Positions 58,076-64,000 of a stretch of DNA of 64,000 bases are shown in pieces. Origin of the DNA: Inonotus obliquus (Eukaryota > Basidiomycota > Agaricomycetes > Hymenochaetales > Hymenochaetaceae); assembly GCA_032164295.1 (NCBI GenBank), contig JAJHTX010000006.1, positions 186,001 to 250,000 of the forward strand. Direction: 5' to 3'. The position numbers and the translations under genes were made by a program. Every line of letters begins with the position of its first letter. Position 1 is the first letter of the stretch. The notes beneath the pieces are model-generated. The model was given only the letters and a program-made list of their open reading frames with translations. It was not told the origin of the DNA and did no database searches.

Positions 58076-59550
58076 CTAATTCTGCAAGATCTCCCAAAAT
58101 CTCTCACAGGTGATACGGCCTCCAAATGTATCCTCGTCGAACTTCTCGTTAAGTATAGGATCCCCAGATTTTGCTGATCTTTGGCGGAATAGCCACTCTG
58201 ACTGAGCCCTAATGGATTCAATAAACATCGTTTTCATGTCGAATACCCACTCTTTAGCCACACGCTGAAAGAATGATGCGAACTCAGGCTTAGTAGCCGG
58301 TCCGTAAAGCCAGGCCTGCTTGACTGACATGAGTGACTTGTTATCGGGGATGAACCAATAAGACAGGACTGAAGTGTTCACTTCCTTCCCGTCAGAATAC
58401 CGACATCCGATCCAGGATATAACGTAGAAGAATGATTCCCAGTCGTACCGTTCGTACCGTTCCAGGCGAATGCGAGGTGGATGAGGTTCTAGTAGCTCCC
58501 AAGCCATGAATAGACGAGTCCCTGTAGGAGTTCCTGTGAACTCTTCGGTAGCATCCCTGTTGCTCTCAACAAGATCTAGGTCATCGAGAACGCCACAAAT
58601 AGACCCATCGCTATGGTGGCGAACCATGAGACTATCGATGTTAACATCACGATAAAAGATGCGAACTTTGCTTGTGAATATGAGATGACGGGCTGAGTTT
58701 AGTGTTATTTCGGGCTCATCTTGAGGATTATTGGAAGAGTAGGAGACTCACCTAACACCAGGTCGCGCATTGCTTGTTTGAAATGGTCCGCACTGGTCAC
58801 CGTTCTCAGAGGCACAGGGTTTGTCATAACTAAGACACGATAGACATGATCGACTCTACCGTAATCTTTGTCCCTGCTCATTATTCCCCATCTGAAAGGG
58901 TTTTTCTTGCGATTGTCGATTTCACCTGGGGGCATCGGAAGGTTATCTTCAAATGTTCTGCTCCCATAGTACTTCTTTCTCCTCTTCTTTGGTCCTGCGT
59001 CAAGCAAGCGTAATGCTTCCCTCTTTTTGCTATTCTCCGGACACCAGTTAATATTGGTGGCATACACCCTGTTCAGCACAGCTCCGTCCATTGTCTCGCA
59101 CTGGGAAAAACGGGAGAAGAATACGGAGCCTCCTCCGAAGACCAGGCCGTGCGAGAGTCTTTTTCCGCAAAGATTCCACGGCTGAATGATAGTAGTGGGC
59201 TGTGGAACAATCCCGATGATAAGGCTTGCGAGATCGCTGAAAGAGTCATACCTACTTACCTCATCCTTCACTTTCCAGCGGTGAGTCCCTTGAACATTCC
59301 CTCGTGCATCCAGAATCTCTTGGCTCCGCTCGACAGTTCTAATTTCTTCATTCCATTCGATCGCCTGCATCTTCAGTCCTATACCGGCCTTCGATGTAAT
59401 TTTTTTTTGTCGACAGTCTTTGCAGCGAAAATATCGTATTACCAACGACTGGAGCAGCGGCCTCAAAGCGTGAGTGTGACCAGGGCGCGAAGCGGAGGCA
59501 GCGGACGCAGAGGGTCGGACATCCCCACTGAACACTTTTTGAAAGGTCAA
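58076..59550 (-). CDS. FunK1-type fungal protein kinase (5' end uncertain)
   Basis: Two long segments form the gene. The N-terminal one contains H-R-W-K-V-K-D-E-V-S and G-S-R-T-F-E-D-N, then Y-R-V-L-V-M-T-N-P-V-P-L, the FunK1 (PF17667) hinge region. The second begins upstream of M-V-R-H-H and has Y-R-D-V-N-I-D-S-L-M-V-R at the catalytic loop, then G-V-L-D-D-L-D-L-V in place of DFG. T-G-T-P-T-G-T-R-L-F-M-A-W-E-L-L and Y-D-W-E-S-F-F-Y-V-I follow, both FunK1 landmarks. FunK1 kinases are expanded in Agaricomycetes and are of largely unknown function. No ATG opens the first frame (it opens with TTG at 59550), so the start is unresolved and the N-terminus may be lost. Confidence 0.7.
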
Positions 59551-60108
59551 CCAACACCCGACGCGTGCGTGTGGTTGGCTAACCCAGTCTAACCGACCAC
59601 GTGCAATGCTCGTGACCGCGCCTGCGGTTCCAACAAAGTACGAGGCTTCTGCGATTCGACAAGGCTAAGAATGATTGAGAACTGGTCCTGCATACGTTTA
59701 GCCAGACTTCTGCGCCAATACCGAATCACCAATCCCTACGCCCGTCTTCCATCACAGTACCGAACCACCAGACTTCGATACCGATGATACCGATACCGTA
59801 CCGTTGAAGAGAACTACGTGCGGCTGAGCTCGGTATCGAGCCCGGTATCCCATTCTACACTTATCCCATGCTACGGTACTGTCCCATCTACACCTTCCAG
59901 TATCCACCAGCACACCCAGAGAAACTGCCGGTCCCATTTCTCGAAGTACCGAACGCCGAGAGTACCGGTACCAAGCGCCAAGAAACCCGGTACCGAGAAT
60001 ACCGAGAGTACCGAGTGCCGAGAAACCCGGTACCGAGACAATTTGGCAATTCGACATGCTCTCATGACATGGATCAGACGTCTTCCTCTCTGGTATTCAT
60101 TCCTGATG
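59551..60108. repeat. TACCG-rich, tandem-like low-complexity tract
   Basis: From about 59750 to 60040 the sequence repeats TACCGA/ACCGGTACCGAG motifs, with units such as CGAGAAACCCGGTACCGAG. Composition matches the inverted arm that follows, so it is probably part of the same element. Confidence 0.55.
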
Positions 60109-61096
60109 GTTGGACTATGCATGCCGGTTCTTTGGGGAAGCTCAGGGTCAGTATCTGTTAAGGTTTTCAGGTCCGGTACCACCAGAAACGTGTCGGTATC
60201 AATCAGCAGGGGCACAGATCTCTTGTCCTGAGGACTTTTCATCCAGGGGTACTATATGCTACGTTTTCATTGGTATCTTGTCCTCCCTAACCCTTTCTTG
60301 TTGTCCCCCTGATGGCGCTGCAATGTTCACTTTCATTGTTACATTTTTCTTCAGACTTTTCTTTGTTTTGATCTTCCTTTCTACTTTCTCCTTTTGGATT
60401 TATGAGCTAACTACGGTACAGTAGTATAAATATCTCCTCCTGTACGTAGTAGCTCTGGAGGTAATCTTAGGAGCTAGCCTCTAATGTGAGGGCTCAGGTT
60501 TCCTCACCCCCTTCCCAGTTCCGTCTCAGTCTCATCTCGAGTTCCATCCCAGTTCCATCCCAGTTCCGTCTCAAGTGAACCTCAGGAGTTAGCCTCCCGT
60601 GCGAGGGCTCAGGTTTGCTTCCCAGTCCAGTCGACACCTTCATCTACCAGTCTCCCTCATTCTGTTTCTCGCTATACCACCCCGTGCTAGCTGTTTCCTT
60701 GCAGTACCGACCTGTACCGATGTTTTTCCCACGGTACCGACGTTTTGTTATTCTTTGTATTTTGCACATTCACCTTTCGTTTCTGTACTGAGCTTTTGTT
60801 TTACAACGTTTCTGCACATACCGATCCCGTTCATTCAAGTACCGACCTGTACCGACGTTTTCCCCACGGTACCGACCCTCTCGATTCCAGACAAGAACAC
60901 ATTCCCCCCAACATCTAGCTGATCCAGCACCCCTTTCTATTATTCCTTTGGCTCTCTTTACGTCCCCCTTCTACAGACAACAAGTACCGTGAGCGTACTG
61001 GATAAGTACTGCCTCATTTGGCCCTCCCCATATTCTTATACCATACACCCCTCGACCGGTACCTCCGGTACCGGCCGCGATCTCGCACATTTACCG
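60109..61096 (+). repeat. Long inverted repeat, left arm
   Basis: This 988-bp arm pairs with 63013-64000 in opposite orientation with few differences. It contains a TATAAATATC motif near 60423 and a repeated block (GAGGGCTCAGGTTT) at about 60488 and 60603. Two stop-free frames of 104 and 107 codons lie at mirrored places in both arms, but no domain is recognisable. Together these features are element-like (solo LTR, TIR or foldback). Confidence 0.85.
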
Positions 61097-63012
61097 TCCA
61101 CCCATCCTGATACCGACGATTAATAGTCCACGTCTAGTCGATACTACGCCCTCGACAGCCCATACCAGAGGAAAAGGCTCACAAAGCTGCGATCGGTCTG
61201 CCATACGTTGCTGCGAAGAGTTGGATCATGGTCGAAGCTCCAAGTCCGACGGTATGCCCTTCTGAACCGCCATGCATCGATACCGACGATACCGGTGTTG
61301 ATACCGATGGTCCGCTCCGGTACCGGAGTTCGTAACGTGTGCTAGGTCGAGACCACGCCATCGGAGATCTACGTCGAGAGGAAGGTTGGGAAATGAATCA
61401 AGTCCGCCATACACTGCTTCGATCTCGGAGGAGGCCATCGATCCAACTCGGAGGGGAAGCCAAGCAATGCCCAGTCGAGTCAGGCAACACGTACCGATCG
61501 ATATTGAGGGGCTCGAGCGATCTCGTTGATGCTCAGGGACGATCCCAGGGTACTGATTGGTACCGAACGGTAGAGTACCCCATTGCCAAGGTTGGGTTGT
61601 ACCGACACGTCAACATCGGAGCACGCCGTCCGATCGACCGGTAGACGCCCAGACTGACGCCGCACGGATCATGATACCGGAACAAAGGTAAATCAGGATG
61701 ACGTGCTTCTCCTACGACAGGGACATCGCCAGGAGCGCCCATGCGGTAGCTTGAGACACGTCCTTATTTTAGCGCTGGTCGACGTCGGTATCGCCGCCCT
61801 ACCTCGGTATCACTCGTCGTGAGTTTTCATTGGGTTCTTGTCTTGTCCCACCCTATTCTTAGCTACCCCCTGATAAAACTTCTTATTCATTCATCATCTT
61901 ATGTTTCCCCTGATTATAATTTTACATTCAATTCGACTTTATGTTCCATTTCTTGTACCGGATTACGGTACAATTCGACTTGTAAAAACCCCCCATTTGG
62001 TATCTTGAATGGCTATGGTATTATGGTATTTATAGCCTGCATGTTCTACTGTAGCAAACCAGCTAATCTGAGAGGAACTTCCAGAGTGAAGGTCCGGGTT
62101 TTGCTCATCTCGTTCAAGTCCCCGTTCGTTCGTCTCGTCTCGTAGTCACCGGTATCGATACCGGTAGTCATCGTTCTCGTCTTCGTCGCCCTCGTCTCTC
62201 GTCTCACGACCAGTCCCATCAGAAACACCTCCTCAGCTCGCCTTCTCTACTGTTTCATTCTCTCTACCGTAATACCGGACACCAGACGACTCGGTATAGA
62301 CGGATTTGTCTCGGTATTGATCGTCTCCTGATACCTCTCCTCTTGAGCGGTCACCTATAGCCTCCTGTACTCATCAATCCAGCCAGGCCCTACTATTCTC
62401 TCTTGACGACTTGTCTGTGACTGTACGACTTTGTACCGCCACGTACCGGCCCTCCCAACGCACCTAAATTGTACCCCCCTCGTCCGGTACTTCTGATACC
62501 GGCCGCATTCTTGCACATTCAACCATTCACCGTCAACCTCATACGCCAAAAGTTCTGGTGGCCTACGATGTTCTACGAGTCCTTGCAGCGGGATTTATGA
62601 ATATCGTCACGGTGAGGAGGTGGCCATTTCTTGGAATAGAACTGGTTCCTAGCAGGGCGAGTAGAAATAGAAGGTCCTTCATGCTGAGAAAGGATGGTTT
62701 CAAAACTGCGGAAAATGAGGAACGAAATGACTCCGCAATAAATAGTGTGCCAGACCTGTCCTTGCCGGGGCCCAAATCAATATAGCTAAGGGGTCGTGAA
62801 AGATCATCCAGTTGGACGTACGGATTTACGAGACCCAACCAAGCGGATTGAGCATGCCAGGAGAACTTGGGCTTTGCGTCTTTGACTAACGCCTGCCTGA
62901 GAGCCTCAATCCGTTATGACTGATGAACGTTGCTATCCGTCCAATGTGGCTATTGCTTGCCCTGCGAATGGTAGGAGGAGAGAGGTACCACTGCAACTTT
63001 CTCACGTCATGG
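61097..63012. other. Spacer between the inverted arms
   Basis: About 1.9 kb with TACCG motifs and no supported gene. A diverged copy of the arm's inner end lies at about 62466-62540. Confidence 0.5.
62466..62540 (+). repeat. Diverged copy of the arm's inner end
   Basis: The order CCCCTCG-TCCGGTACTTC-TGATACCGGCCGC-TTGCACATT resembles the inner end of the left arm near 61047-61096, with several changes. Confidence 0.5.
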
Positions 63013-64000
63013 CGGTAAATGTGCGAGATCGCGGCCGGTACCGGAGGTACCGGTCGAGGGGTGTATGGTATAAGAATACGGGGAGGGCCAAATGAGGCAG
63101 TACTTATCCAGTACGCTCACGGTACTTGTTGTCTGTAGAAGGGGGACGTAAAGAGAGCCAAAGGAATAATAGAAAGGGGTACTGGATCAGCTAGATGTTG
63201 GGGGGAATGTGTTCTTGTCTGGAATCGAGAGGGTCAGTACCGTGGGAAAAACGTCGGTACAGGTCGGTACTTGAACGAACGGGATCGGTATGTGCAGAAA
63301 CGTTGTAAAACAAAAGCTCAGTACAGAAACGAAAGGTGGATGTGCAAAATACAAAGAATAACAAAATGTCGGTACCGTGGGAAAAATGTCGGTACAGGTC
63401 GGTACTGCAAGGAAACAGCTAGCACGGGGTGGTATAGCGAGAAACAGAATGAGGGAGACTGGTAGATGAAGGTGTCGACTGGACTGGGAAGCAAACCTGA
63501 GCCCTCGCACGGGAGGCTAACTCCTGAGGTTCACTTGAGACGGAACTGGGATGGAACTGGGATGGAACTCGAGATGAGACTGAGACGGAACTGGGAAGGG
63601 GGTGAGGAAACCTGAGCCCTCACGTTAGAGGCTAGCTCCTAAGATTACCTCCAGAGCTACTACGTACAGGAGGAGATATTTATACTACTGTACCGTAGTT
63701 AGCTCATAAATCCAAAAGGAGAAAGTAGAAAGAAAGATCAAAACAAAGAAAAGTCTGAAGAAAATTGTAACAAGGAAAGTGAACATTGCAGCGCCATCAG
63801 GAGGACAACAAGAAAGGGTTAGGGAGGACAAGATACCAATGAAAACGTAGCATATAGTACCCCTGGATGAAAAGTCCTCAGGACAAGAGATCTGCGCCCC
63901 TGCTGATTGATACCGATACGTTCCTGGTGGTACCGGACCTGAAAACCTTAATGGACACTGACCCTGAGCCTTCCCAAAGAACCAGCATGCATAGTCCAAC
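63013..64000 (-). repeat. Long inverted repeat, right arm (continues off window)
   Basis: It mirrors 60109-61096. At the right edge the last bases (CATAGTCCAAC) still match the left arm's GTTGGACTATG at 60109, so the repeat is cut by the window end. Confidence 0.85.

Noticed and set aside
60110..60424. 104-codon frame with membrane-like C-terminus in the inverted arm
   Set aside because: It lies in repeat DNA, appears in both arms and matches no known family. Its hydrophobicity comes from a T-rich tract.
1..64000. CRISPR array, operons, or a secondary-metabolite cluster
   Set aside because: No regularly spaced repeats, and the genes are individually intron-split fungal genes. No PKS, NRPS or terpene cyclase was seen; ERG8 alone is primary metabolism.

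Overview
The window is nuclear DNA from a fungus, almost certainly an Agaricomycete basidiomycete. Genes are dense and cut by many short introns (mostly about 43-70 nt, GTRNGT...YAG). Several families typical of mushroom-forming fungi are present: DUF6533 membrane proteins, a FunK1-type kinase, a kinase with an MLKL-like N-terminal helical domain, and a MYND/MSS51-like protein. Coordinates below are outer CDS limits (first ATG to stop, introns included), rebuilt by splicing exons by eye.

Layout. (1) 1-6000: a tandem array of DUF6533-type membrane protein genes on the minus strand, the third copy decayed. (2) 6373-8060: a formate/nitrite transporter. 8.3-10.4 kb has no gene I can name. (3) 10.4-15.5 kb, minus strand: MCM2 (replicative helicase subunit) and a MYND-finger protein. 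(4) 16.2-17.4 kb: a dead protein kinase copy. (5) 18.5-23.3 kb: a lineage-specific basic/acidic protein, two divergently transcribed hot-dog thioesterases, and a possible SWSAP1-like Rad51-paralogue. (6) 23.6-34.3 kb: an MLKL-NTD-like kinase, a 3-methyladenine DNA glycosylase, an alpha/beta hydrolase whose nucleophile elbow depends on a GC-AG intron, a vacuolar-type amino-acid transporter, and phosphomevalonate kinase (ERG8). (7) 34.6-46.1 kb: three tandem LtrA-type membrane protein genes in different states of decay. The middle copy carries frameshifts and a 670-bp MITE. (8) 48.6-57.3 kb: MED14 and a SCYL1/Cex1 pseudokinase share a divergent promoter, followed by the DASH subunit DAD2. (9) 58.1-59.6 kb: a FunK1-like kinase. 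(10) 59.7-64 kb: a TACCG-rich mobile-element region with two arms of about 1 kb in inverted orientation. The right arm runs off the window.

Housekeeping genes (MCM2, ERG8, MED14, SCYL1, DAD2, glycosylase) are intact and interspersed with fast-evolving tandem families and dead copies. No operon-like pathway cluster is evident. The clearest non-routine signals are the LtrA triplet with its transposon-broken middle copy, the long inverted repeat at the right edge, the GC-AG intron that restores a catalytic serine, and the SWSAP1-like candidate.
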